From IMG/VR virus record IMGVR_UViG_3300045131_001230, positions 1 to 47,423 of that record: 47,423 nt of DNA, one strand, 5' to 3'. The notes beneath the pieces are model-generated. The model was not told where the DNA came from. It saw only the letters and a list, made by a program, of their open reading frames with translations, and searched no databases. Below are positions 26,329 to 34,103 of the stretch, one piece after another (the stretch's first letter is position 1; each line of letters opens with the position of its first letter). Origin of the DNA: a virus. Made by a program: the position numbers and the translations under genes.

Positions 26329-26703
26329 TTAGATTGACCAATCTCTTTTAGTACCGCCAGTATAATTGTAGGCTAATCCGAGTTGAATCAGTTGAGTAGA
26401 GATATCTTTGCCTTCGGCATCTTGGATTATTCCAAGTGCTCTATCATACTTGTCTTTCTTCTTCGTACTGACAAACATGTATTCTTGACCTATAGCCAAC
26501 TTACTCTCAACAAATTGTTTTGCTTTAAGCGCTAAGTCTCTTTCTTTCTGTGAAGCACCCTTCATTTCAGGTGTATCGATATTATCCAATCTAATTGTCC
26601 GTTTTCTTTGTTCAAGGCCATCACCAATATCGATGTCGACGACAACGGTATCACCGTCAGTTACTTTAAGAATCGTAGCATAACGTGTGAAAATTTTAGT
26701 CAT
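26329..26703 (-). CDS. staphylococcal-nuclease-like (SNase) endonuclease
   Basis: The 124-residue protein has the SNase core: TDGDT at residues 15-19, RLDNIDTPE with the catalytic Arg and Glu at about 38 and 46, and YDRALG with the second Arg. It is calcium-dependent and cuts DNA or RNA. There is no signal peptide, so it would act inside the cell, perhaps on host DNA. It is coupled to the receiver gene (ATGA) and to the NrdD tail (one base apart). Confidence 0.9.
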   Translation of the reverse strand: MTKIFTRYATILKVTDGDTVVVDIDIGDGLEQRKRTIRLDNIDTPEMKGASQKERDLALKAKQFVESKLAIGQEYMFVSTKKKDKYDRALGIIQDAEGKDISTQLIQLGLAYNYTGGTKRDWSI

Positions 26704-27038
26704 GTATTAAGCATTTCTTCAATCTTTTTAATGAAATCTGAGAGCTTACCTTCGTCCTTATACCAGATTGGACAATCTACTTTCACGTCCCTATCACCAG
26801 TATAAACTATAACTTTGAACTTGCCTCGTTCTATTATTTGTTTGAGGGCATCACTACTGACCGATTTAGGTAACCACCAATCTAAGATTACTAAATCATA
26901 AGCACAGTCACTCATTAGTCTTGCCAGAGCATCCCAACCATCTGTGCTAATATCAATCTGCCAGCCTTTTTGTGCGCAAACCATTGTCAGGGCGACAATA
27001 CTAACTGGAGAGTCTTCAATATATAGAATACGTTTCAT
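26700..27038 (-). CDS. stand-alone CheY-like response regulator receiver
   Basis: The 112-residue protein is a receiver domain with nothing attached. The acidic pair E8-D9, phospho-acceptor D53 (LVILDWWLP), T80 (VYTGD) and K94 (WYKDE) are all in place, so it should be able to take up phosphate. No kinase is encoded nearby. In a phage late operon it could interfere with host two-component or chemotaxis signalling, or time lysis. It overlaps neighbours by 4 bases on both sides. Confidence 0.9.
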   Translation of the reverse strand: MKRILYIEDSPVSIVALTMVCAQKGWQIDISTDGWDALARLMSDCAYDLVILDWWLPKSVSSDALKQIIERGKFKVIVYTGDRDVKVDCPIWYKDEGKLSDFIKKIEEMLNT

Positions 27039-27460
27039 TGTCTATGTCCCTTACAGTGCTTTGCGCACGCTTTCACTATCTCCCCTTCGATTTCTAGACG
27101 AGTAACAAAGATTTCCCGATTCTTTTCTCTGTACTCATTTGCTTTCTCTGTTACCCCACCTATTTTGTCAAGAAGATTGGTTTGGGTTTTGTTCATATCT
27201 TCCTCGATACGATCAAACCGAAACCCACCTTCACGTAACGATTCTTTAATCTCTGCAATATCTTTAGCATGTATTTGTTGTGTTGCCTTAACGTTATTTA
27301 GTTCACCGATAATAGAGTCATGGCTTTCTTTGAGCAGATTCTTAAAATCAGATATGGCCGCTCCCCACATCCATTTAATAAATCCTGAAACAATGCCGCT
27401 CCCAAGTATGGCAGCTCCTGCATACTTAGCACCGGCTATTATTTCAGATTCTGTGATCAT
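27035..27460 (-). CDS. membrane-anchored coiled-coil protein, holin-like
   Basis: This 141-residue protein has one hydrophobic helix (KYAGAAILGSGIVSGFIKWMWG) near the N-terminus followed by a long charged coiled coil and a His/Cys-containing tail. Small membrane proteins of this type in late operons are often holins or XhlA-like lysis proteins. No endolysin is recognised in the window, so the lysis role stays an inference. Confidence 0.6.
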   Translation of the reverse strand: MITESEIIAGAKYAGAAILGSGIVSGFIKWMWGAAISDFKNLLKESHDSIIGELNNVKATQQIHAKDIAEIKESLREGGFRFDRIEEDMNKTQTNLLDKIGGVTEKANEYREKNREIFVTRLEIEGEIVKACAKHCKGHRQ

Positions 27461-27612
27461 TCAGGTTTCTTCTCCTCAACTTTGGGTTCCTCTTTGATGC
27501 TGTTCAAGATCGTTACAATCGCTTGCAGACCTTGAAGCCCCGTCTGTTTCAGCCCGATGTCGCACAGTCCCTTGACCGCATCGGCCCCCTCTTTGTCTGT
27601 CTTGATGATCAT
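27457..27612 (-). CDS. small conserved-looking phage protein
   Basis: A 51-residue frame (MIIKTDKEGADAVKGLCDIG, then QGLQAIVTILNSIK) has GAGG upstream and ATGA overlaps with both neighbours, so it is very probably translated. It is a short helical protein ending in a Lys/Glu-rich tail. Its function is unknown; it lies next to the holin-like gene. Confidence 0.7.
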   Translation of the reverse strand: MIIKTDKEGADAVKGLCDIGLKQTGLQGLQAIVTILNSIKEEPKVEEKKPE

Positions 27613-27905
27613 TGTGTTACCTCTGTTGTATCTTTTATCTCTCCTTGGGCAAACTTCCCTTCACTTACCAAACGCATTGCCAGCTCTCCCCACACAGTCT
27701 CGAAGGATTGGAGGGAGGATAATTCAAGCTCCACCCATGTGCTGTCGGCGTGGGGCTTCCTTGCGGCGAAAGCCTCAGCATCCTTCCACCCCGACATGCG
27801 GAGCCTCGCCTTGCCTGTCATCACGTTGAATGACCCCTCGGTGGCCACCCAGCATGTCACGTCGAAGCCTTGGTTGTTCTGTAGTATCTTCTCAATGTAT
27901 TTCAT
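27609..27905 (-). CDS. hypothetical protein behind the S74 fibre
   Basis: ATG at 27905 (GGAG upstream, ATGA overlap with the fibre stop) gives 98 residues. It reads as a compact alpha/beta protein (VTCWVATEGSFNVMTGKARLRM, broken by turns). It may be a fibre helper; no motif decides. Confidence 0.65.
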   Translation of the reverse strand: MKYIEKILQNNQGFDVTCWVATEGSFNVMTGKARLRMSGWKDAEAFAARKPHADSTWVELELSSLQSFETVWGELAMRLVSEGKFAQGEIKDTTEVTQ

Positions 27906-30808
27906 GCCGCCTTCTCCTCCAATGCTTTGATTCGTTTGTCTTGTTTCTTGACTATCTGAAGCAGGTAACACGCTATCCAATCGTATGATATCGCTTCGGG
28001 GAGTCCATCCAAATACGTCACCAGCTCGTTCAATCCGAGGTCGTGGAACTCCTCGGCTATGAATCCGATGTTCCTATTGCCCGTATTCTTGCAAGTGAAT
28101 GAGACGGGGCGGGCCTTCAGCATAAGATCGGATTTGTCGGCAAGGTCGATGATGTTCTCCTTGTATCGGCGTGATGATGTGTAGCGGAATAACATACCAT
28201 CCGTTGCATTAACGGTCACATTGGCGGCAGAGCTGGTTGCGTTCCAATTAAGTGATCCGATACAGCACCTACCAGTGACATTTGAATTCGTGTTGGTTAT
28301 ATTGACTGCCCCGTCCCCAAAAACTTGGAAATGTGTTATCGTCGCATTGTAATTATAAACACCCAAAGCCTGTTCAGAGGCGTAACCCGTTCCCGCTCTT
28401 ATATGTAGACCGTAGGATTGTCCAGCGGTCGCAGAACCGTAGAGGATTTGAGTCCACTCGTTGGCACTGCCTTGAATGTCCAGCCGAGAGGAAGCGGCAT
28501 CCATGCAGATACCCACCCTACCGCCATTTCCACATAGCTTTATATTTAACGCCGCGTTGGTAGCCATATTATATGCGTCGAGCTTGCATTCTGTTGCGCT
28601 CGTATATAGATACGTCCATCTATCACCACAGGCGGCCGCCACTCCAGCAGAGGTCGCGTTAGAGGCAGCTATCTGACACCAACCTTGCGTGGCGGTTGGG
28701 GCAGGGCCGACTACTAAAGGATGATTGGGTGATGTAGTTCCGATGCCTACGCATCCCGTATGGTCTATTAGCATCTTAATGGTTGGTATTGCGGAATTTA
28801 CGCCACTATCTTTCGTGTAGAATTGTAAATTTCCTAATGAATGTGCCCCATCCACCACATATGCACATCCGCATTTGATATAAGCGGCGGAGAACTCCCC
28901 GCTATTGCCAACATCGATTATATGAAAGTCAATGCCGACTGTATTGAAGTAAGCTCCTACAGTGTTCTTTCCTGTGAGCCTCAAGTAGTCGTCAGAATAA
29001 TCAGTACTGTTGCGAGTCGCTGTTATTTCCATAATACGGTTTGGCGTACAACCGATACCGACGTTGCCGCCTCCTAGGACAGTGATTCGTGGTGTGTCGT
29101 TCGTCACCAGATGGAGGGTGTGGTTTGTGATTGCTCCGAGCCACAGTGCGGGAGTGGCTGTGTGGCTCATCATATATCCACGCAGTCCTGTGGTCGTGTC
29201 TTTCAGATGGAAGGTTGGGTAGCTTGCGCTTTGGCAATCGAGGAGATAGGAGGGTGCACAACCAATACCTACGTTGCCGCCAGTGATACTCAAATCCCCG
29301 CCAGTAGCCCACGTTCTCGTGCCAGCATTGGGCAACTTGGCGTACGGTAGGTTGGTGAAGGCGGGTTCCGAGGGATTGGCGGCACTCGTCCACACAGTCC
29401 CGTTGGACACCATGAGATTACCCGAGGTGCCTGGGGCGATATTGCTCGGGACGGTGATGGCAGCGGAGCCATCGAAGTCCACGCCGTTGATCGCTCGGGG
29501 AGTGGTGAGCTTGGCGGCGGAGCCCGTGGTGTCTTGATTGAGGGTGGGAACGTCTGAGGCCACGATAGCCCGAAACACCGGCACGCCGTCCCCAGCGTTG
29601 GGTGCGGCGAAGAAGCATTTGGCCGTTTGACTACCATTTATGAGAGTATGAGCCGCTTGAGTCAAATGATAATACTCACCTGTTGTTCCACCTTGCAGAT
29701 TAAGCAATCCGTTATGGTCACTGGACTGGGCGGGGTTGTTGACCGCCGTGACAGATGTGTTGATCCGTTGCGGGATACGTGCGAGACGGCACTTGCCCTT
29801 CGTGTTGTAGGCGTTACCCGTCTCCCACGTCAATTGATACACGATCACCATCTCGGCAAAGGGCAGACCCGCCAACGAGAAGTTTCTAATATCCTCGGCA
29901 TACGCGGCGGCGGCGTTGGCGAACTGCGCTCTTCCATGGATGATGATGAAGCGTGGTTGACCCGTGATGTTGGTGAAGGCGAGGTAGGTGTTGTACGCCT
30001 TGCTTTGCGCCCCCTCAGTCATCGTCCCGCTACTGTCGTACTGGATGTAGCCGTTGGCTGTGTATCGGAACGGAACGGCGGAAGTCTCCCACGTCCATGT
30101 GGAAGCTCCCGTGCGGTACACCACCAAGTAGTCCGTTCCCGTCCCGCTCGGGTTGGTCAACTCAGCTAGCGTGTGTCGCATGTCCTCGTCCGCTATCAGA
30201 GCCTCGGATATACTGAAGGTGTTTTGGGCGTCTGTCGGGGAGGCCTGAGCCACGGAGTAGTCCGCCAACACCCCTCCGCTCACCCATTTCGTTCCCGCCG
30301 TCATGTGCTCGTACCAGTGGACACGGCGGTCTATGAGGCAGGTATGCCTCTCGTCTGCGATCATGTAGGAGGGCGTGGTTGTCTTCCCATAGATCACGAT
30401 TGCCACTGGCACCTTAGTATCCAGCAGCGTCCAGCTCACGGCGGAGTACGACAACGTGCCATCTACGGCATCAATATAAAAGAAATAGGTGCCCGATGTA
30501 TCGGTGTCGAGGGCCTTGGTCTTATTACCGGAAATAGTGTGGAGGATGCCCGCCCGCATATACTGCCACGTGGTTCCTGTGATAGTAAGAGTTTGATTAG
30601 TAGGATTGAACGCTATAGAACTTTGGGTAAGATTGACAAATCCACAACGGTCTATCATATTCCATTGTGTTTTATCGAGTTTGAGAAGGTTGGCATCATC
30701 CACATACTTCTTAGGAGCAGCATCACGATCAAGAGTAGGAGCAACATATGCCGCACCTACCTTGAAGGAGTTTTGAAGAGTTCCAGAGAGATCTGAGATT
30801 GTCTTGAT
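27902..30808 (-). CDS. tail fibre with S74 intramolecular chaperone, probable ATC start
   Basis: The C-terminus is a peptidase S74 / endosialidase chaperone: TSSRRYKENI with the Ser/Lys dyad, RPVSF, NIGFIAEEFHDLGL, SYDWIACYLLQIV, then a coiled end. It trims itself off after the fibre trimer folds. The middle is beta-rich with repeated 'NVGIG' turns. In frame, coding reaches up to a TAG; the first 35 codons contain no ATG, GTG or TTG, yet encode KTISDLSGTLQNSFKVG, homologous to the start of the gene upstream (MKIISDLIGTLQSYLRIG). GAGG lies 8 bases before ATC at 30808. GTG at 30703 is the conservative start. From ATC the protein has 968 residues. Confidence 0.85.
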   Translation of the reverse strand: MKTISDLSGTLQNSFKVGAAYVAPTLDRDAAPKKYVDDANLLKLDKTQWNMIDRCGFVNLTQSSIAFNPTNQTLTITGTTWQYMRAGILHTISGNKTKALDTDTSGTYFFYIDAVDGTLSYSAVSWTLLDTKVPVAIVIYGKTTTPSYMIADERHTCLIDRRVHWYEHMTAGTKWVSGGVLADYSVAQASPTDAQNTFSISEALIADEDMRHTLAELTNPSGTGTDYLVVYRTGASTWTWETSAVPFRYTANGYIQYDSSGTMTEGAQSKAYNTYLAFTNITGQPRFIIIHGRAQFANAAAAYAEDIRNFSLAGLPFAEMVIVYQLTWETGNAYNTKGKCRLARIPQRINTSVTAVNNPAQSSDHNGLLNLQGGTTGEYYHLTQAAHTLINGSQTAKCFFAAPNAGDGVPVFRAIVASDVPTLNQDTTGSAAKLTTPRAINGVDFDGSAAITVPSNIAPGTSGNLMVSNGTVWTSAANPSEPAFTNLPYAKLPNAGTRTWATGGDLSITGGNVGIGCAPSYLLDCQSASYPTFHLKDTTTGLRGYMMSHTATPALWLGAITNHTLHLVTNDTPRITVLGGGNVGIGCTPNRIMEITATRNSTDYSDDYLRLTGKNTVGAYFNTVGIDFHIIDVGNSGEFSAAYIKCGCAYVVDGAHSLGNLQFYTKDSGVNSAIPTIKMLIDHTGCVGIGTTSPNHPLVVGPAPTATQGWCQIAASNATSAGVAAACGDRWTYLYTSATECKLDAYNMATNAALNIKLCGNGGRVGICMDAASSRLDIQGSANEWTQILYGSATAGQSYGLHIRAGTGYASEQALGVYNYNATITHFQVFGDGAVNITNTNSNVTGRCCIGSLNWNATSSAANVTVNATDGMLFRYTSSRRYKENIIDLADKSDLMLKARPVSFTCKNTGNRNIGFIAEEFHDLGLNELVTYLDGLPEAISYDWIACYLLQIVKKQDKRIKALEEKAA

Positions 30809-30824
30809 TGTCTAATCCTCTATT

Positions 30825-31463
30825 TTAGGCGGGATTCGCGTAAGAAACGCTAACAAGAGCAGACCCCTCGGAAGAAGAATCAGCACTATAAGTAATAATG
30901 ACTTCATCAGGAGTACCATCTTCCTCATACATCGGAGTCACTTCATACTGCCCAACAGTTTTAAGCAGATTTTCAGTAGCTCCCATGTAACGACTTGTCC
31001 CACCAGCAACACCAACAGATAAAGTAGGAGCAGTTCCGTTAAACGCAGTTTCAACATCGACCACCACCTTCAGGATTCTAGCATTAGCAGGAGGGGTGAA
31101 CATCGCCACTGGACTGCTTGTCCCAAAAGCAATCGTCTCAATTTGTTCTTTTACTGTGTTTTGAGCAGTAGCAACAGTCTGCCAAGAGAGAGTTTTTGAT
31201 CCATCAGAAGATAACACCTGACCACTTGCACCGTCAGCCGCAGGCATAACATAATCAACATCAGCACTCATCCCTTCTGGCACGGAAAAACCGCTACGCT
31301 TTCCATCGGCCGCTATTGCCGCAATAACTGAAGCAGTAAGAGGCACGTTAGCAGAATCAGCAGCGTTACGCATCCGCACAACACCAGTATCATTTTTCAC
31401 CTGGATTGTTCCAATCCTAAGGTAAGACTGGAGTGTTCCGATTAAGTCACTAATGATTTTCAT
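30825..31463 (-). CDS. fibre-like or head-decoration protein
   Basis: The 212-residue protein starts with MKIISDLIGTLQ, shared with the S74 fibre, then a VRMRN/AADSANV strand region, DYVMPAADGASGQVLSSDG (seen in many phage fibres) and a C-terminal beta domain. It probably attaches to the same virion site as the S74 fibre through the common N-terminus. AAGGA lies upstream of the ATG. Confidence 0.65.
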   Translation of the reverse strand: MKIISDLIGTLQSYLRIGTIQVKNDTGVVRMRNAADSANVPLTASVIAAIAADGKRSGFSVPEGMSADVDYVMPAADGASGQVLSSDGSKTLSWQTVATAQNTVKEQIETIAFGTSSPVAMFTPPANARILKVVVDVETAFNGTAPTLSVGVAGGTSRYMGATENLLKTVGQYEVTPMYEEDGTPDEVIITYSADSSSEGSALVSVSYANPA

Positions 31464-31480
31464 TGTTCAGTCCTTTTAGC

Positions 31481-32041
31481 CTATTGGCCCTTTTTAGTTG
31501 TGCTAATTTGAATTTTAACCTGCCCAGCAGTAGGCATAGTGCCAGGATTAATAACAAGTCGAAGCGATAAAGGCCCATCGGTATCAAAGTCTTTTTCAAA
31601 CAAGATATCTGTTGCTGTAAGGTCTGTATCTCCAATTTCAAAGAATTTATCATCATCGCTAACCAATCCAATCTTGAGAGTAGCATCGCTTTTGAATGCT
31701 TCTGTGACTCTCACTCCAATCCTATCTAAAGACTGAGTGCTGGGAACAGTGAAAATAGTAAGTGGAAACACTTCATCATAATCTACTGTTATAGTTCCGC
31801 CATAAGACCCAATGACGAACACAGCTCCAGCTGTCGTTAAAGTCATTGTCTGTGATTCAGAAATTAGAGCTAAAGAGTTATCTCGGCTCTGGAGAAGAAG
31901 ATTAGGTGATCCTGTTTGTAATTTCAAACTATTACTTTTTGATTGTAAAACAAGACTGTTCTGTTGTTTTAACAATAAATCATTCTTCTCACTCTTGAGA
32001 GTGAGCGCAGCTCTACTTGATTGTAAAATCAAAGGATTCAA
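31481..32041 (-). CDS. virion protein with nonapeptide beta repeats
   Basis: Residues 4 to about 70 consist of seven to eight repeats of about nine residues with the core L-x-L-x-S (LILQS, LTLKS, LLLKQ, LVLQS, LKLQT, LLLQS, LALIS, MTLTT). Such periods form beta-solenoids or triple-spiral fibre shafts. The C-terminal 110 residues look like a jelly-roll binding head. It is coupled to the upstream gene by an ATGA overlap. Confidence 0.7.
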   Translation of the reverse strand: MNPLILQSSRAALTLKSEKNDLLLKQQNSLVLQSKSNSLKLQTGSPNLLLQSRDNSLALISESQTMTLTTAGAVFVIGSYGGTITVDYDEVFPLTIFTVPSTQSLDRIGVRVTEAFKSDATLKIGLVSDDDKFFEIGDTDLTATDILFEKDFDTDGPLSLRLVINPGTMPTAGQVKIQISTTKKGQ

Positions 32042-32415
32042 GGCACGTATACATTCTGTTCGAAATAGACTGTTCCACGACCGAATATCATAGGCTCTGT
32101 TCCTGGGCCGGCTCCAGTAATGTCATCATTTGAAAGAGTTACTTGCATCTGGAATGGAGTATCGTCATCTACATCTGTGTCAGATGAAGTGAACTCGATT
32201 ATCGCTTGGCCTAATGTTGGGTTGGTAAAAGTATTAACATCGATCAAGAGTGTCTCTGTTTCGTCTGGATCATTCAATCTCTTCTTAGCAATAAGTGTGA
32301 GTCTTTTATCCGTCAAGTCGATAGGAACTCCTGCTCCAGTTGTAACTGTAACAGGCAAAGCAAGATAGCTACCTCTCGGCAGCTTTAAGATTGTGGAATC
32401 ATCTTTTGTACTCAT
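32038..32415 (-). CDS. BppU-N-like beta domain virion protein
   Basis: The 125-residue protein reads LPRGSYLALPVTVTTGAGVP, then IDLTDKRLTLIAKKR, the pattern of the N-terminal domain of phage upper-baseplate proteins (RGDt..v.v......pi.Lt). It probably links fibres to the virion. Both ends overlap neighbours by 4 bases. Confidence 0.65.
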   Translation of the reverse strand: MSTKDDSTILKLPRGSYLALPVTVTTGAGVPIDLTDKRLTLIAKKRLNDPDETETLLIDVNTFTNPTLGQAIIEFTSSDTDVDDDTPFQMQVTLSNDDITGAGPGTEPMIFGRGTVYFEQNVYVP

Positions 32416-34103
32416 TTCGCTGGGCCTCTCGTAGTTTTGCCAGCATTTTGAACTTTGTTCTGGCTCATTGTCTTTTCATCTTTGGCATTACCGTCCATCA
32501 TCTTTCCCATGCCTCTTGCCTCGCCATTCTCTGCCACTCCACCTTTATTCTGATACTGGCTGATACGCGCAAGTTTGTCAGCATGGTCCTTCTTCGCTGC
32601 TTCAACCTGTCCTTTAGGATATCCACGAACCATTGAGGCAAATTCTATTCCTACCAAGCCATTTTCGGCATCTTTAGCAAGGACTTCAGGTTGAACAATC
32701 GCTACTGGAGATTCCTCAATCTCTTTCTCAATCATTGCCATTGTATCTGGACTAATTTTGTATCCAATAGTTGTCTGAGCGATATCTTTTACCATTTCTT
32801 TCTGGAAAGTAATAGAAGGAATGGCTATCATAACCTTCTCTTTGCGTTCTGCCTCATCAAGGATTTGGGAATCACTCTTGATTGTGTATTTTCTAGGATA
32901 TGTTATCTGATAGTCGGCTTTGTCATTTTCATAAGCTGACCATATCTTGCAGATTTCTCTCTCAGCTGTCTCTAAAACGAAACCGATAGATGAGAGTCCT
33001 GCCTCAAGACCTTCACTATCCATGCCTTTCGACTCTGCTGATTGAACTTTCGGACGTATCGAAGATAGAGAAAGAGCCGTCAGTTGTCTGATATCTTCCT
33101 TCATTCTCTCTTGTTTATCCATGGAGGCCCGTAGTGGCTCAGGAGAAGGATGGATGTAACCAGGTCTTTCGGCTCCGATAGGGTATGTTCTACCTTTTAT
33201 AGTGCCTGTTTCGATAACTTGCTCACCAGCGACAGCTTTTTCACCATCTTCTGATTTCTTCATCTTATTTTGAACAACTGTACGACCATCAATTTGCTCA
33301 GTATACGTGGGAAAATTGCTCTTATAAGCATAAAACATATCGGAAGAAGCTAGATTTAACATCGCAATTTGATAAGAAGCCGTGTCAGAGAGGAGAGAAT
33401 CATTTAGCTCTAATATGGTGAAGGGAATCATCGGGAGATTAAGATGAACAGACTTGATAAGTGTGTTATCAAAGTTATAGATTTTCAAATCTACGCCATT
33501 ATTTCGCAAATTTAACAGCCAATATTGCTTTTCATTGGTAAGTGGAAGACCGGTTTCATCATCTGCATCGTAATTGTTCGTTTCAAGGAGAACGCTCGTA
33601 AGAGTTGTGCCTTTATATGACCAATTAAGAATATCCTCTGCATGATAAGTATAGAGATAAGGGTGATTTATGCCTTTATCTGCAAGAGTTGGGCCAATTT
33701 CTCCAGCATTATCGACAAATACACCCACTTTACCTAAAGCAAGAAGCTCACCTAGTACATTCTGTGATATGAATGAGTTCATTGTCGACCCTCTCAGGTC
33801 AACACCATCATTTTTGCCAAATATAGCATCTGAATATGACGGACTTCCACCTTTTCTAATGATATCGCTTGCCCGTTGGAACACACTATTCATTACTTCT
33901 TTAACTGCTGCTTTAGCAAAAGCAGGAATTGGAGAAATCTTCTTACGCATTGCAAAGGTTTCTGCTGTTTCTTGCTGGCTAAACTGTAAGAGGTATTGAT
34001 CTCTGAAGATATCGCCACCATTATAGCAAAGACGATATGTTTCCCACTTCTGCCAATCATATAAATATGTTGGATGGCGAGTGTTTAGAATGTCGATTGT
34101 CAT
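32412..34103 (-). CDS. portal protein
   Basis: The 563-residue protein directly follows the large terminase (TAATG overlap). Its start, RHPTYLYDWQKWETYRLCYNG, and the RDQYLLQFSQQET segment fit DUF4055-type portals. A long helical C-terminal part with SMVRGYPKGQVEAAKK and a low-complexity tail follows. It forms the dodecameric ring through which DNA is packed. Confidence 0.85.
   Translation of the reverse strand: MTIDILNTRHPTYLYDWQKWETYRLCYNGGDIFRDQYLLQFSQQETAETFAMRKKISPIPAFAKAAVKEVMNSVFQRASDIIRKGGSPSYSDAIFGKNDGVDLRGSTMNSFISQNVLGELLALGKVGVFVDNAGEIGPTLADKGINHPYLYTYHAEDILNWSYKGTTLTSVLLETNNYDADDETGLPLTNEKQYWLLNLRNNGVDLKIYNFDNTLIKSVHLNLPMIPFTILELNDSLLSDTASYQIAMLNLASSDMFYAYKSNFPTYTEQIDGRTVVQNKMKKSEDGEKAVAGEQVIETGTIKGRTYPIGAERPGYIHPSPEPLRASMDKQERMKEDIRQLTALSLSSIRPKVQSAESKGMDSEGLEAGLSSIGFVLETAEREICKIWSAYENDKADYQITYPRKYTIKSDSQILDEAERKEKVMIAIPSITFQKEMVKDIAQTTIGYKISPDTMAMIEKEIEESPVAIVQPEVLAKDAENGLVGIEFASMVRGYPKGQVEAAKKDHADKLARISQYQNKGGVAENGEARGMGKMMDGNAKDEKTMSQNKVQNAGKTTRGPAK

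Noticed and set aside
29627-30796. Plus-strand frames of 180 and 207 codons opposite the S74 fibre
   Set aside because: They lie antisense to a recognised fibre gene, with no ribosome sites and Arg/Gly/Val-rich shadow composition.
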